A stretch of 52,431 nt of DNA from Cystobacter fuscus DSM 2262 (GCF_000335475.2 NZ_ANAH02000063.1:1-52431), one strand, 5' to 3'; shown: positions 25,408-34,242, counted from the first letter of the stretch. The notes: generated by a model not told the origin, from the sequence alone. Made by a program: numbers and translations.

Positions 25408-25668
25408 GGTGCCTGACGTCCAAAGAGACGTTGGAGGACATTACCCGAGAGGCCAACCCGCGCATAGGGACTTGCTGCATCTCTTCTCCTCCGAGGAACA
25501 CCCCTCCGAGCCCCCAGGTCGTGCCCCCCACTTCTGACCAGGGGCGTCACCCCGAGGGGACACCAGGAAGGGCAGGAGAGCGGGCGGGAGAGCGGGCTTC
25601 GCGTGCACCTTCGAACAACGTCCCCACGTTTCCGCGAGTCGCACAGACAACACCTCACGGAGACGACC

Positions 25669-26319
25669 ATGACTGGAAAGAACACCAAGCGGTTCGCCCT
25701 GGTGGGCATGCTGGCGGGAGCGATGCTTCTGAGCGCCGGACAGGCGGGGGCTCAGGCGCAGTCCGGAGCCCAAGGTACCCAGCAGGGAAGCAGCACGACC
25801 CAGCCAGGCACGGGCGGCTCCACGACGAATGACCAGAACATCATGCCCCCCGACGTGGTCGACTCCCAGGGCACCGGCGGCTCCGGCCCCACGGGCAGCC
25901 TGCCCTCGCAGGGCGACGCGATCGATCCCTCCCAGGGAGGTGGCAACACCACGCTGAACCCCGGCACGCAGGAGCCCAACACCGGGACGAGCGGCAGCAC
26001 GGTCACTCCGGACGCGGACCGCAACACGACGCTCGATCCGGGCACGGGTGGCTCGGGCACGAGTGGCACCGGCACGGGCTCGGGCAGCCTGGACACGGGT
26101 GGCTCGGGCACGACGGGCTCCGACCTGGACACCAGTGACTCGGGCACGGGCGGCTCCGGCTCCGACCCCGGCACGGGCAGCACCGGCTCCGACCCCGGCA
26201 CGGGCGGCGCGGGCACGAGTGGCTCGGACGACGTGAGCGGCGCCGACGTCGGCCAGAACCAGGATCAGGTCAACCCGGACAGCATGTACAAGAGCGGCTC
26301 GAGCTCCTCGACCCGGTAG
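25669..26319 (+). CDS. Secreted Gly/Ser/Thr/Asp-rich low-complexity protein
   Basis: This 216-residue protein has a Sec signal peptide (FALVGMLAGAMLLSAGQAGA) followed by a low-complexity region of repeats such as DPGTGG, SGTGG, TGGSG and SDPGTG. Gly, Ser, Thr and Asp dominate, with almost no hydrophobic residues, so it is probably disordered. The repeats resemble short, flexible calcium-binding or linker repeats. There is no known catalytic domain. The tail ends SMYKSGSSSSTR. Likely a secreted or surface linker-like protein (inference). It directly abuts the convergent CapA gene, the stop codons being adjacent. Internal tandem repeats make it prone to length variation. Confidence 0.75.
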   Translation: MTGKNTKRFALVGMLAGAMLLSAGQAGAQAQSGAQGTQQGSSTTQPGTGGSTTNDQNIMPPDVVDSQGTGGSGPTGSLPSQGDAIDPSQGGGNTTLNPGTQEPNTGTSGSTVTPDADRNTTLDPGTGGSGTSGTGTGSGSLDTGGSGTTGSDLDTSDSGTGGSGSDPGTGSTGSDPGTGGAGTSGSDDVSGADVGQNQDQVNPDSMYKSGSSSSTR

Positions 26320-27609
26320 CTAGTTCACGCCCCTCACGGAAGCAGCGGGCGACACGGACCCCTCGCCCCCGGACGGGGGCAGGGTCATGCGGAGGATGAG
26401 CGCGCGTCGGCGCCGGGCCAGGTCGAGCCGGCGCTCGAGTTCCCGGCGCTCCTCGCGGACCTTGCGCGGCGGACCGCTGGCGGAGAACGCCAGGAGTCGG
26501 CCACTCAGGGTCTTCAACTCCTCGTCGAGGAGCACGGGCTGGATGCGACGCTGCCCCTCGCGCTCGCGCAGCGCCACCACGTAGTTGGTGTCGATCCACA
26601 CCGGCAGCACGGACGTGCCCGCGAGTTCCACGGGTGCTCCCGGATGGGGACGCGACAGCGACAGCCGGAACAACATGGAGTCTCGCTTGCGGCCCCGCGC
26701 CTCCGCGCCCGCCCCATGGACGTAGTGCCCATCCTGGTTGGCGATGAGGTTGCCCAGGGAGAAGGCCACCACCGTGTCGCGTCCCGCGCGGGTGCGGTAG
26801 GGCTCGATGGGCTGCAGCACATGGGGATGGTGGCCGACGACGGCGAGCGCTCCGGCCTCCAGCAGGCGCTGGGCCAGTTGACGGTCCTCGGGCTTGGGGC
26901 TGTGGGAGTACTCCGTGCCCCAGTGGATCATGACGATGAGCGCGTCACAGCGCCGGGCGGCGGAGCCCACCAGGGCCGCGGCCGCCTCGGGCGTCAGGCC
27001 CCGCCGTTTCTTCGAGGGGTAGGGCACGTAGGCGACGTGGGGGGAGCGGTCCGGGTCATCCGGGTTGCTCGCCCCATTGAGCCAGCGGGTGATGGACAGC
27101 AGGCCCACGCGAATCCCCTTGCGCTCGACCACCAGGGGCTCCCACGCCATGGCCTCGGTGGGCGCCGAGCCCACGTGATTCAGACCCGCCGCGTCCAGGT
27201 GGGACCAGGTGGAGGGGATGCCCGCGCGGCGTTGATCGAAGGCGTGGTTGTTGGCGATGGACACCACGTCCACGCCCGCGGAGACGAGCGCATGCGCGAG
27301 CTGGGGCGGCGCGTCGAAGATGAGGGGAGCGGTGGGCGCGCGGGGATTGCCGCTGATGGGCGTCTCCAGGTTCACCACCGCGAGGTCCGCGGCGCGCAGC
27401 TCCCGGGCGATGGGCTCGAGGACGAAGTCCCAGCCCTCGTGGTTGAGCGACACGGCGCGAGCGGCGCCTCCCGGCTGGCTCAGCGCGTGCTCGGCCGCGG
27501 CCTGCTTCACGCCATCATGCGGGATGATGTCGCCACCGAAGACGAGGTCCACACGTTCGGCGGGAGCGGCCCCCACCAGGGACACGACGAGAAGCACTGG
27601 AACGAACAC
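26320..27609 (-). CDS. CapA-like metallophosphatase-fold protein
   Basis: The 429-residue protein belongs to the CapA/PgsA family linked to poly-gamma-glutamate or capsule metabolism. Landmarks are the N-terminal LVFGGDIIPHDGV, the VNLETPISGNPRAP motif, VVSIANNHAFDQRRAGI, MIHWGTEYSHSP and VVGHHPHVLQPIEPYR followed by FSLGNLIANQ. These form the binuclear-metal site of a calcineurin-like phosphoesterase fold. A hydrophobic N-terminus (MFVPVLLVVSLVGAAPA) acts as a signal peptide. The start is GTG. No capBC-like partner genes are adjacent, so the substrate polymer is unclear. Its C-terminal 70 residues are charged and helical. Confidence 0.88.
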   Translation of the reverse strand: MFVPVLLVVSLVGAAPAERVDLVFGGDIIPHDGVKQAAAEHALSQPGGAARAVSLNHEGWDFVLEPIARELRAADLAVVNLETPISGNPRAPTAPLIFDAPPQLAHALVSAGVDVVSIANNHAFDQRRAGIPSTWSHLDAAGLNHVGSAPTEAMAWEPLVVERKGIRVGLLSITRWLNGASNPDDPDRSPHVAYVPYPSKKRRGLTPEAAAALVGSAARRCDALIVMIHWGTEYSHSPKPEDRQLAQRLLEAGALAVVGHHPHVLQPIEPYRTRAGRDTVVAFSLGNLIANQDGHYVHGAGAEARGRKRDSMLFRLSLSRPHPGAPVELAGTSVLPVWIDTNYVVALREREGQRRIQPVLLDEELKTLSGRLLAFSASGPPRKVREERRELERRLDLARRRRALILRMTLPPSGGEGSVSPAASVRGVN

Positions 27610-27670
27610 ACCGTCACGCTAGCCGAGGAGTCCCACCCCCTCGCAACCCCCCTGCCCCCTCCTCCAGCGC

Positions 27671-30600
27671 TCAGGGGACCTTCCCAGGGAGGCGGGGCAA
27701 CCAGACGGTGAACGTGGTGCCCTCCGCCTCCGAGGAGGACACTTCGATGCGTCCGCCGTGGGCGCGCACCACGTGCCGCACGATGAAGAGCCCCAGGCCC
27801 ACGCTCCGCTCGGAGCGGACAGCGTCCTGAGGGCCGCGCTGCATGGACTGGAACAGCCGGGGCAACAGCTCCTCGGAAATGGGACGGCCCTGGTTGTTCA
27901 CCCGCAACATGACCCACTCCCCCACGCCCGAGGACTTCACCTGGACGGAGGTGTCCGGCGGGCTGTAGCGCAGGGCATTGGAGACCAGGTTGTGCACCAC
28001 CTGGTTCAACCGCTCCGCATCCCACTCGCCCTGGCCATTGCCCTCCTGGGTGAGCACGAGCCGCCGCTCGGGAAAGGCGAACTCGACTTCCTCCACCGCA
28101 TGGCCGATGACCTCGTGGAAGTTCATGGGCACGCGCCGGATGGGGATGCCCCCGCCCACGCGCGCCTGGGTGAAGTCCAACAGGTCGTGGATGAGGTGCT
28201 GGGCCCGCTCGGCGCTGGAGACGATGCGCAGGGTGTTCTTGGTCGAGCGGGCGCTCAGCTCGTCGTTCTTGAGCAACACCTGGGCGGACAGGAGGATGGC
28301 GCTGATGGGGTTGCGCAGATCGTGGCTGACGATGCCGATGAGCTGCTTCTCGAACTCCGCCCGCTGCAGCGCCTCCTCCTCCCGGCGCTTGCGCTCGGAG
28401 ATGTCGCGCGTGACCGTGGCGATCCCGAGGAACTCCCCCGTGCGCGAGTCGGTCACGCGAAAGACGTTGTAGAGGATGGGCAGGCCCTCGCCCGTGAGGA
28501 AGTGACGGAAGCGCAGCTCGCCCTCCCAGCGCCCCAGCGTGCCCAGCACGGGCAGGATCGTGTCGCGCAGCAAGGGCTGGTCCTCCTCCAGGAAGAAGTC
28601 GAGCATGTGCCGGGAGCGGGCATCCGCCTGGGAGGCGAGGCCCACCATGCGTCGGCCCGCGTCGTTGACGAAGAGCACCTGGCCCCGCTCGTCGGCCAGC
28701 CCGATGAACTCCGAGGACTGCTCCACCACGGCCGCCAGCCGCTCGAGCTCGCGCTCGGCCCGGCGCGTCTCCGCCCGGGCACGGGCCGCGGCGAGATTGC
28801 CCTCGATGCGCGCGAGCAGCTCGCGCGCGGAGAAGGGCTTGACGAGGTAGTCGGTCGCCCCCTGCTCGAGTCCCTCGACGGTGGCCTCTTCTCCCGCCCG
28901 GGCCGACAGGAGGATGACGGGCACGCCGCGCGTGCGCGGCTCCTCGCGCAGCCGCCGCAACAGGCCGAACCCATCCAACCCCGGCATCATCACATCGCTG
29001 AGCACCAGGTCCGGCACGCGGGCCTGGAGCACCTCCAGGGCCTCCAGTCCATTCGCCGCCGTCTCGACGGTGTAGCGCCCCGCCAGCAGCCGGCTCACGT
29101 AGGCGCGCATGTCCGCGTTGTCATCCACGAGGAGCAGGTGGCCTCCCGCCTGCCCGTGCATGGCGGGCAGCGTCTCCCCGGCATCGGCCACGCCCCGCGG
29201 CGCCGGAGCGTCCAGCCAGCTCGACGCATCGCCGAGGAAGGCCGCCGCCAACACCGGACCCGGGGTGGCCGCGACGGGCGCCGTCAGGCACTGGTCGGCC
29301 GGCAGGTGCGCGTGGCCCAGGGGCAGCGAGACCGTGAAGGTGGTGCCCTCGCCCAGGGTGCTGTCCACCCGCAGGTGCCCCGCGTGCAGCTTCACCAGCT
29401 CACCGACCAGGGACAGACCAATGCCACTGCCTTCATAGCTGCGCCCCTGCGTCCCCCGCACCTGGTGGAAGCGATCGAAGACGCGCGGCAGCTCCTCGGC
29501 GGGAATACCCACGCCCGTGTCCGACACGGACAGCTCCACCTGACCCGCGAGCCGCCGCAGGCGCACGCGCACCTCGCCCTGGAAGGTGAACTTGAAGGCA
29601 TTGGAGACGAGGTTGAGGACGATCTTCTCCCACATCTCCCGGTCCACCCAGACGGGCTCGGACAGCGGGGGACAGTCCACGACGAGCCGCAGGCCCGCGC
29701 GCTCCAGCGTGGAGCGGAACGCGCTGGCGAGGCCCTCGGTGAGCGCGGACAGCTCCGTGGGGACGTAGGACGCCCGCGCCCGGCCGGCCTCGATGCGCGA
29801 GAAGTCCAGCAGCGTGTTGACGAGCTTGAGCAGCCGCACCCCATTGCGTTGGATCGTCTCCAGGCGCTCGCGCTGCCCGGGGCCGAGCGGCTCGCGTGTG
29901 TCCTGGAGACTGTCCTCCAGCGGCCCCAGCATCAGCGCGAGGGGCGTGCGGAACTCGTGGCTGACGTTGTTGAAGAAGGCCGTCTTGGCGGCATCCAGTT
30001 GCGCGAGCGCCTCGACCCGGCGGCGCTCCGTCTCACGGGCGCGTGCTCCCGACACGGAGGTGGAGACGCCACGGGCCACGAGCGCCAGGAAGTCGCGGTA
30101 GTGCTCGTCGAGCGCGCGGCGGGGACTGATGCCCGTCACCAGCACCCCCATGGGCCGCGCCTGTCCGGACAGCACCAGGGGCTGCAACAGCACCGAGGAC
30201 GTCCCCTCGGGCCAGGGTCCCCCGGGGAGCGGGCCGAGCGCCTCGGGAAGTCCGCGGGGGCCCAGCAACAGGGGCTCGCCCTCGCGCATCACCGCCCCGA
30301 GCGGCCAGGTCTCCGGCGCGTCCACGTCCAGCGGCACCCCCCAGGGCGCCGCGCGGCCGCCCTCCTCCAGGCCGCACGCCCCCACCAGACGCACCGTGGG
30401 GGACGCGCCGTCCGCGAGGTAGAACAGGGCGAAGGGCACGTCGTTGGGGCTGGTGGCCAGCACGCGCGCGGCCTCGCGGCAGGCCTCGTGCACCGTGGCC
30501 CGCTCACCCGAGGCGGCGCTCAAGTCCTTGAGCACCCGGAGGCGCCGCTCGCTGAGGATGTGCTCCGTCGTCTCGGTGAGCGCCGCGAAGATGCCGCCCA

Positions 30601-31135
30601 CCCCACCCGTCTCATCGCGGATGGGCGAGTGGCTGTAGGAGAAGTAGCACTCCTCCAGGTAGCCGTTGCGATCCAGCAACATCAGGAGGTTCTCCACCCG
30701 GACGGGCTCGCCCGTGACCCGGATGCGCTCCCAGGTGGGTCCGAGCACGTCGTTCCACACCTCGGGCCAGGTGACGGAGGCCTCCTGGCCCAGCGCGGCC
30801 GGGTGCTTGGTCGCGCCGCAGATGGGCCGGTAGGCATCGTTGTACATCTGCACGTACCGGGGACCCCAGGCGAGGTAGAGCGGGTAGTTGGACGCGAGCA
30901 GGATGCCGACGGTCGTGCGCAGCGATTGGGGCCAGTGCTCCACCGGACCGATGGGAGTCCTCGCCCAGTCCACCCGGCGCAGCAGCTCTCCACAGGCGCC
31001 GCCCCCCACCAGCACCTCGTCCACCGCGCTGCGTCTCTCCACCCGGCGTCTCCCCTGACCGGCAACCCGTCCGGCCTTCGACAATCCTCGCCGGGGGAAC
31101 TCCGATGCTCCCCCCTCGAGCGTCCACGCGTCCAC
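27671..31135 (-). CDS. Hybrid sensor histidine kinase PAS-GAF-HK-REC-PAS-HK
   Basis: The 1154-residue cytosolic protein has a double-kinase layout. An N-terminal PAS-like domain (LGEL/GPVEHWPQSLRTTVG to about 190) is followed by a GAF-like domain (200-365) and HisKA/HATPase one (His393 in NNVSHEFRTPL, ATP region GSGIGLSLVGEL). A receiver domain carries Asp714 in VLSDVMMPGLDG, then a second PAS domain, then a second HisKA/HATPase (His938 in IVSHDLRNPIS). The start given is GTG; GTG 31024 is an equally plausible start because homologues usually begin near VDEVLVGGGACGEL. No membrane segment. It diverges from the duplicated-gene locus. Confidence 0.9.
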   Translation of the reverse strand: MDAWTLEGGASEFPRRGLSKAGRVAGQGRRRVERRSAVDEVLVGGGACGELLRRVDWARTPIGPVEHWPQSLRTTVGILLASNYPLYLAWGPRYVQMYNDAYRPICGATKHPAALGQEASVTWPEVWNDVLGPTWERIRVTGEPVRVENLLMLLDRNGYLEECYFSYSHSPIRDETGGVGGIFAALTETTEHILSERRLRVLKDLSAASGERATVHEACREAARVLATSPNDVPFALFYLADGASPTVRLVGACGLEEGGRAAPWGVPLDVDAPETWPLGAVMREGEPLLLGPRGLPEALGPLPGGPWPEGTSSVLLQPLVLSGQARPMGVLVTGISPRRALDEHYRDFLALVARGVSTSVSGARARETERRRVEALAQLDAAKTAFFNNVSHEFRTPLALMLGPLEDSLQDTREPLGPGQRERLETIQRNGVRLLKLVNTLLDFSRIEAGRARASYVPTELSALTEGLASAFRSTLERAGLRLVVDCPPLSEPVWVDREMWEKIVLNLVSNAFKFTFQGEVRVRLRRLAGQVELSVSDTGVGIPAEELPRVFDRFHQVRGTQGRSYEGSGIGLSLVGELVKLHAGHLRVDSTLGEGTTFTVSLPLGHAHLPADQCLTAPVAATPGPVLAAAFLGDASSWLDAPAPRGVADAGETLPAMHGQAGGHLLLVDDNADMRAYVSRLLAGRYTVETAANGLEALEVLQARVPDLVLSDVMMPGLDGFGLLRRLREEPRTRGVPVILLSARAGEEATVEGLEQGATDYLVKPFSARELLARIEGNLAAARARAETRRAERELERLAAVVEQSSEFIGLADERGQVLFVNDAGRRMVGLASQADARSRHMLDFFLEEDQPLLRDTILPVLGTLGRWEGELRFRHFLTGEGLPILYNVFRVTDSRTGEFLGIATVTRDISERKRREEEALQRAEFEKQLIGIVSHDLRNPISAILLSAQVLLKNDELSARSTKNTLRIVSSAERAQHLIHDLLDFTQARVGGGIPIRRVPMNFHEVIGHAVEEVEFAFPERRLVLTQEGNGQGEWDAERLNQVVHNLVSNALRYSPPDTSVQVKSSGVGEWVMLRVNNQGRPISEELLPRLFQSMQRGPQDAVRSERSVGLGLFIVRHVVRAHGGRIEVSSSEAEGTTFTVWLPRLPGKVP

Positions 31136-31215
31136 CTCTTCACTAACACCGATGGGCCCTCGGTGAACTTGAGACAGGCGCCAACCGGGTGACAGACTGC
31201 CAGGCAGCTCCCCCC

Positions 31216-31416
31216 ATGCGACTCGAGGATGTACAGGCCCTGCTGGATGCTTCCTTCCAAGGAGTGGAGGAAGGCGCCGCTCGGATGAACGAGCCCGGGG
31301 ACTCCCGGTTCGACGGGCGGCGGAGCGCCGTGTGGCTGGAGTACCGCTGGTACGTGGAAGGACGGGGACTGGGCGAGGTCTTCGTGAAGTGGAAGCGGGT
31401 GGGCAAGGAGGCCTGC
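31216..31416 (+). repeat. Direct repeat R, copy 1 (201 bp)
   Basis: This segment is 97% identical (six differences in 201 bp, by direct reading) to 33503-33703. It starts exactly at the start codon of a gene and ends where the copies diverge (copy 1 runs into a stop codon, copy 2 continues). The two copies flank a 2.1-kb module with a toxin-like and an immunity-like gene. This is the geometry expected from single-crossover integration of a molecule carrying R, or an equivalent duplication. Confidence 0.9.
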
Positions 31417-31419
31417 TAG
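31216..31419 (+). pseudogene. 67-codon 5' stub of the HEAT-like gene at 33503
   Basis: The reading frame [20 protein letters not shown] continues for 67 codons to TAG 31417-31419 and matches the first 67 residues of the downstream 244-residue protein, with four amino-acid differences (Ala/Ser twice, Asp/His and others). It lacks the remaining 177 residues. The ATG of the toxin gene lies two bases after the stop. AAGGAGG at 31405-31411, inside this stub, is the toxin gene's Shine-Dalgarno. It may therefore be translated as a leader peptide that couples to the toxin, or simply be a recombination relic. Confidence 0.85.
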
Positions 31420-31420
31420 A

Positions 31421-32965
31421 ATGGGCGACCCCCGTTGGAGGCGCTCACGGTGTACGGGCCTGCTGCTCGCCCTGACCCTGCTGACCAGCGGCTGCGCGAC
31501 GATGATTGCACCCTCTGCTCGGGGAATGAACTCGCGCTACACGCTGCACGAGGCGGCTCCAGTTGGGTCAGCGGAGAGGCTCAGCGTTGAGCCTCCGCGC
31601 ACCATCGCCTCACAGACTGAGCACGAGGCGCCGGAGCGGCTACACCCTCGCCGGGCCTCCTGTGAGGCCATGATGGAGGCGGGCACTGGTAATGGTCCTA
31701 ATGAGGAGGGAACTACGAGGCAGAGCGCCCTCGTGGCCCATGTGGCGTTTCGCGGTGCCATTGGGGATGTGTCCGGATCCACCCGCCGCATCTCCGGAGA
31801 ACTCTCCAGGCTCAAGGCCAGCGAGCGGGGCATCGCCGGCAGAGCCGCTGGCCTCTTCATCCGCTACATCGGGTATGGCGAACATCAACTGCGGTGGATT
31901 GACGCCGAACTCGCGGCCGGCACCCGGCTGGCCAACGCCGCTTCGGAGGTGGAGGACCCGGACATGCAGCTCGCCCTGCTGCGCCTCGCCGGCCCACGGC
32001 TCGAGGCCGCACTGATGGGCTCCCTCCTGCTCGCGGCATGGCTCGACTTCCTCAAGCTCGTCGATGTGTTGCTCACGCAGGGCTTCATCAGCGTGGAGAT
32101 GCTGTTCGTGGAGATGGACCGCTTGCAGAAGATGCTCGAGCCCACCATGACGGCGATCTCCTCACTCGAGCCAGGACAGATGGATGCCGCGGCGAAGAAC
32201 CTCCCCTCGCTGATGGGCCATCTCTCCAGCGAGTTCAATTCCACCTGTGAGACCGTGCGCGTGGCGATGAAGCGCGGCGAGCAGGTGATGCTGTTGGCGC
32301 AGCTCATCGAGATGGTCACCATGGTGTCGGCAATGAAGTTCTCGCTGCCACCGCTGCCACCGGCTGCGCCCGCGACACTCGGCATGGGACTGATGCTAGG
32401 AAGCGACGGTGTGATGATGGGCACGCGACTGGTCGTCTCCGCCGAGTGGGTGGAAATGATGCGCCAGCTGGTGCGGGCGGGCGTCATCACCCTTCCCGTC
32501 GTCAGCGCCGCTACGCGGATTCAGGCCGGCCAGGTGGTGATGGCGCAGTCTCACGACGAGCTGCCCAAGGGCGTACGCGACGCGCTGGGCGACGGGCCCG
32601 AGGTACGAGCCATGCGCGTGACGGGCAGAGCAGGAGCCGGCATGGCCGAGCCGCCGCGGCACCACATCCTGCCACGAGAGTTCCGCGAGTGGTTCGAGAA
32701 GCGCGGCTTCACCGGCGAGATGAGCATCGACCAGTTCTGCATCAGAATGGAGCAAGCAGGACACGAGGCCATCCATGGCGGTGGCGACTGGCGGGTGGGG
32801 CGCCAATGGCCCGGCGAGTGGAACCGGATGATCATGAAGGCGCTGCGCGATGCCGAGACCAGGACCGGACGGATGTTGACGCGGAATGAAATCCTGAGCC
32901 TCGTGGCGAAGGCCATGAAGCAGTACAACCTCCCGATGAATCTGACCCCTTGGAGAGGGCGATGA
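31421..32965 (+). CDS. Candidate lipoprotein toxin, TIGR02269/DUF2380 family
   Basis: The 514-residue protein has a lipoprotein signal (lipobox LLTSGC), a long helical, membrane-interacting middle (for example MGSLLLAAWLDFLKLVDVLL and MVTMVSAMKFSLPPLPPAAP), and a C-terminal HNH/EndoVII-like segment from about residue 408. That segment contains PPRHHILPREFREWFEKRGF, HEAIHGGGDW and QWPGEWNRMIMK. The C-terminal region is the family hallmark of Myxococcus paralogous lipoproteins. The layout matches SitA-type toxins delivered by outer membrane exchange; a nuclease activity is inference from the HH...H spacing. Its stop overlaps the immunity-like gene. Base use is more AT-rich than the neighbours, a sign of transfer. 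Confidence 0.8.
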   Translation: MGDPRWRRSRCTGLLLALTLLTSGCATMIAPSARGMNSRYTLHEAAPVGSAERLSVEPPRTIASQTEHEAPERLHPRRASCEAMMEAGTGNGPNEEGTTRQSALVAHVAFRGAIGDVSGSTRRISGELSRLKASERGIAGRAAGLFIRYIGYGEHQLRWIDAELAAGTRLANAASEVEDPDMQLALLRLAGPRLEAALMGSLLLAAWLDFLKLVDVLLTQGFISVEMLFVEMDRLQKMLEPTMTAISSLEPGQMDAAAKNLPSLMGHLSSEFNSTCETVRVAMKRGEQVMLLAQLIEMVTMVSAMKFSLPPLPPAAPATLGMGLMLGSDGVMMGTRLVVSAEWVEMMRQLVRAGVITLPVVSAATRIQAGQVVMAQSHDELPKGVRDALGDGPEVRAMRVTGRAGAGMAEPPRHHILPREFREWFEKRGFTGEMSIDQFCIRMEQAGHEAIHGGGDWRVGRQWPGEWNRMIMKALRDAETRTGRMLTRNEILSLVAKAMKQYNLPMNLTPWRGR

Positions 32966-33429
32966 GCAACGGACGTACTTGGGAGGGCAACTGGAGGGTT
33001 CGCCTGCGTGAGCGGGTCCGCAAGCGGGGCTTCGATTCCATCACGGCCTTCGCCGAGGCGCGCCCTGCCGTCCCACTGTACGTGCTGGCCGAGGAGCTGG
33101 GCGATGACGTCGCTGGGGTACAAGTGTTGAGCGGGTTGCTCGCCGAGGCGGAGCAGCGCAAGCAGGTCACGCGCCTTGTGCGCGATGTGCTCGTGCGTCA
33201 GTTGTCCCAGAGTCTCCCCGAGGGCTGGCCGGCCGTGCTGGATGACGGCAACCGTTTCAAGGTCGCCGAGGCACTCGGTTTATGGTCCGCATTCACTCCA
33301 GAAGCATACGAGGAACGCGTCAGGCAGACCGGTGATGCGCTTTTCGCCACGCCGCCACCGCCCGGTTGGCGTCCGCTCGGCCCCGACGACGAACTGCTGC
33401 GCACGCTCTTGCCCGACGAGGAAGTTTGA
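32962..33429 (+). CDS. Candidate immunity protein (155 aa)
   Basis: The protein begins MSNGRTWEGNWRVRLRERVR and has no signal peptide, so it acts in the cytoplasm. It is helical with a conserved-looking N-terminus (GFDSITAFAEARPAVPLYVL, AEELGDDVAGVQVLSGLLAE) and an acidic C-terminus (PDDELLRTLLPDEEV). Its ATG overlaps the toxin stop (ATGA), the standard position of an immunity gene. It is unrelated in sequence to the toxin and shows no catalytic motif I can defend. The combination of coupling and small acidic size is the basis for calling it immunity. A 12-bp earlier in-frame ATG (32950) exists but is less likely. Confidence 0.65.
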   Translation: MSNGRTWEGNWRVRLRERVRKRGFDSITAFAEARPAVPLYVLAEELGDDVAGVQVLSGLLAEAEQRKQVTRLVRDVLVRQLSQSLPEGWPAVLDDGNRFKVAEALGLWSAFTPEAYEERVRQTGDALFATPPPPGWRPLGPDDELLRTLLPDEEV

Positions 33430-33502
33430 ACCTGGGCTTCTTGTGCAGGGAGGCAACTGCCCGGGAGGCCCACCAGCCGCACCAAGGAGGATGGGTCATC
33501 GC

Positions 33503-33703
33503 ATGCGACTCGAGGATGTACAGGCCCTGCTGGATGCCTCCTTCCAAGGAGTGGAGGAAGGCGCCTCTCGGATGAACGAGCCCGGGGACTCCCGGTTCCA
33601 CGGGCGGCAGAGCGCCGTGTGGCTGGAGTACCGCTGGTACGTGGAAGGACGGGGACTGGGCGAGGTCTTCGTGAAGTGGAAGCGGGTGGACAAGGAGTCC
33701 TGC
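33503..33703 (+). repeat. Direct repeat R, copy 2 (201 bp)
   Basis: This is the second copy of R, forming the 5' end of the intact 244-residue gene. Identity to copy 1 is about 97%. The upstream flank differs completely: copy 1 follows the kinase intergenic region, copy 2 follows the immunity gene with ACCAAGGAGG 12 bases before the ATG. Removing one R plus the insert restores a single uninterrupted gene. Confidence 0.9.
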
Positions 33704-34237
33704 GCCGACACGCAGGTCGACGTGCTGCGCATCCACCTGCTCGGCCAGTCGGACGTGCTCGCCGAGCGGGCCCGGCGGGTGTTGCTCGCGGGGACGCCCT
33801 CGGCCGGGCGGCTGCTGGAGCTGCTGGACGGGGACGGCGTGCGCCGGGAGACCAGCAGGGCGGGGCCCACCGGCATCACGCTCGAATACTGGCCACCTCC
33901 CGAGCCGCGGGCCCCCGTGCTGCCCACGGAGACCTTCCAGGGGCTCGCCTCGGTGTTGAGCGACGCCACCGCCACCTTCGAGGAGCGCCACGAGGCGGTG
34001 GACCGACTCTGCCGCGAGCGCAGTCCACGCGTGGTGGACACGCTGCTGGCCGCGCTGGAGGTGGGCACGTCCCTGTCCGCGCTGCGCCGGCTGTCGGAGT
34101 GGGGCGAGACGCAGGCCCTTCCCCACCTGGAGCGGGCCCTGGCCGGCCTGGAGCCCGACAACGCCTCGGACTTGTGGACGCTGCTCGCGCTGCAACGTCG
34201 ATTGCAGGCGTGGAGCCGCATCGCCCGGGTTATCTAG
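33503..34237 (+). CDS. HEAT-like helical-repeat hypothetical protein
   Basis: The 244-residue protein has an N-terminal domain ([20 protein letters not shown], predicted beta) and a long helical second half. The latter ends with a HEAT-like pattern ([40 protein letters not shown]). The function is unknown; it may bind a protein or RNA. I use the ATG at 33503 because homology with the stub starts exactly there; an in-frame ATG at 33491 is too close to its Shine-Dalgarno. The gene follows the immunity gene by 73 bp and ends five bases before gloA. Confidence 0.75.
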   Translation: MRLEDVQALLDASFQGVEEGASRMNEPGDSRFHGRQSAVWLEYRWYVEGRGLGEVFVKWKRVDKESCADTQVDVLRIHLLGQSDVLAERARRVLLAGTPSAGRLLELLDGDGVRRETSRAGPTGITLEYWPPPEPRAPVLPTETFQGLASVLSDATATFEERHEAVDRLCRERSPRVVDTLLAALEVGTSLSALRRLSEWGETQALPHLERALAGLEPDNASDLWTLLALQRRLQAWSRIARVI

Positions 34238-34242
34238 GAGGC

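Noticed and set aside
27758-31192. A frame of over 1100 codons on the opposite strand of the hybrid kinase
   Set aside because: High GC codon bias opens the antisense frame; it lacks domains and is rich in His/Arg/Gly/Ala typical of shadow translation.
31417-33502. A classical insertion sequence or integrase-driven element between the repeats
   Set aside because: There are no terminal inverted repeats, no short target duplication and no recombinase gene; the structure fits homologous duplication better.
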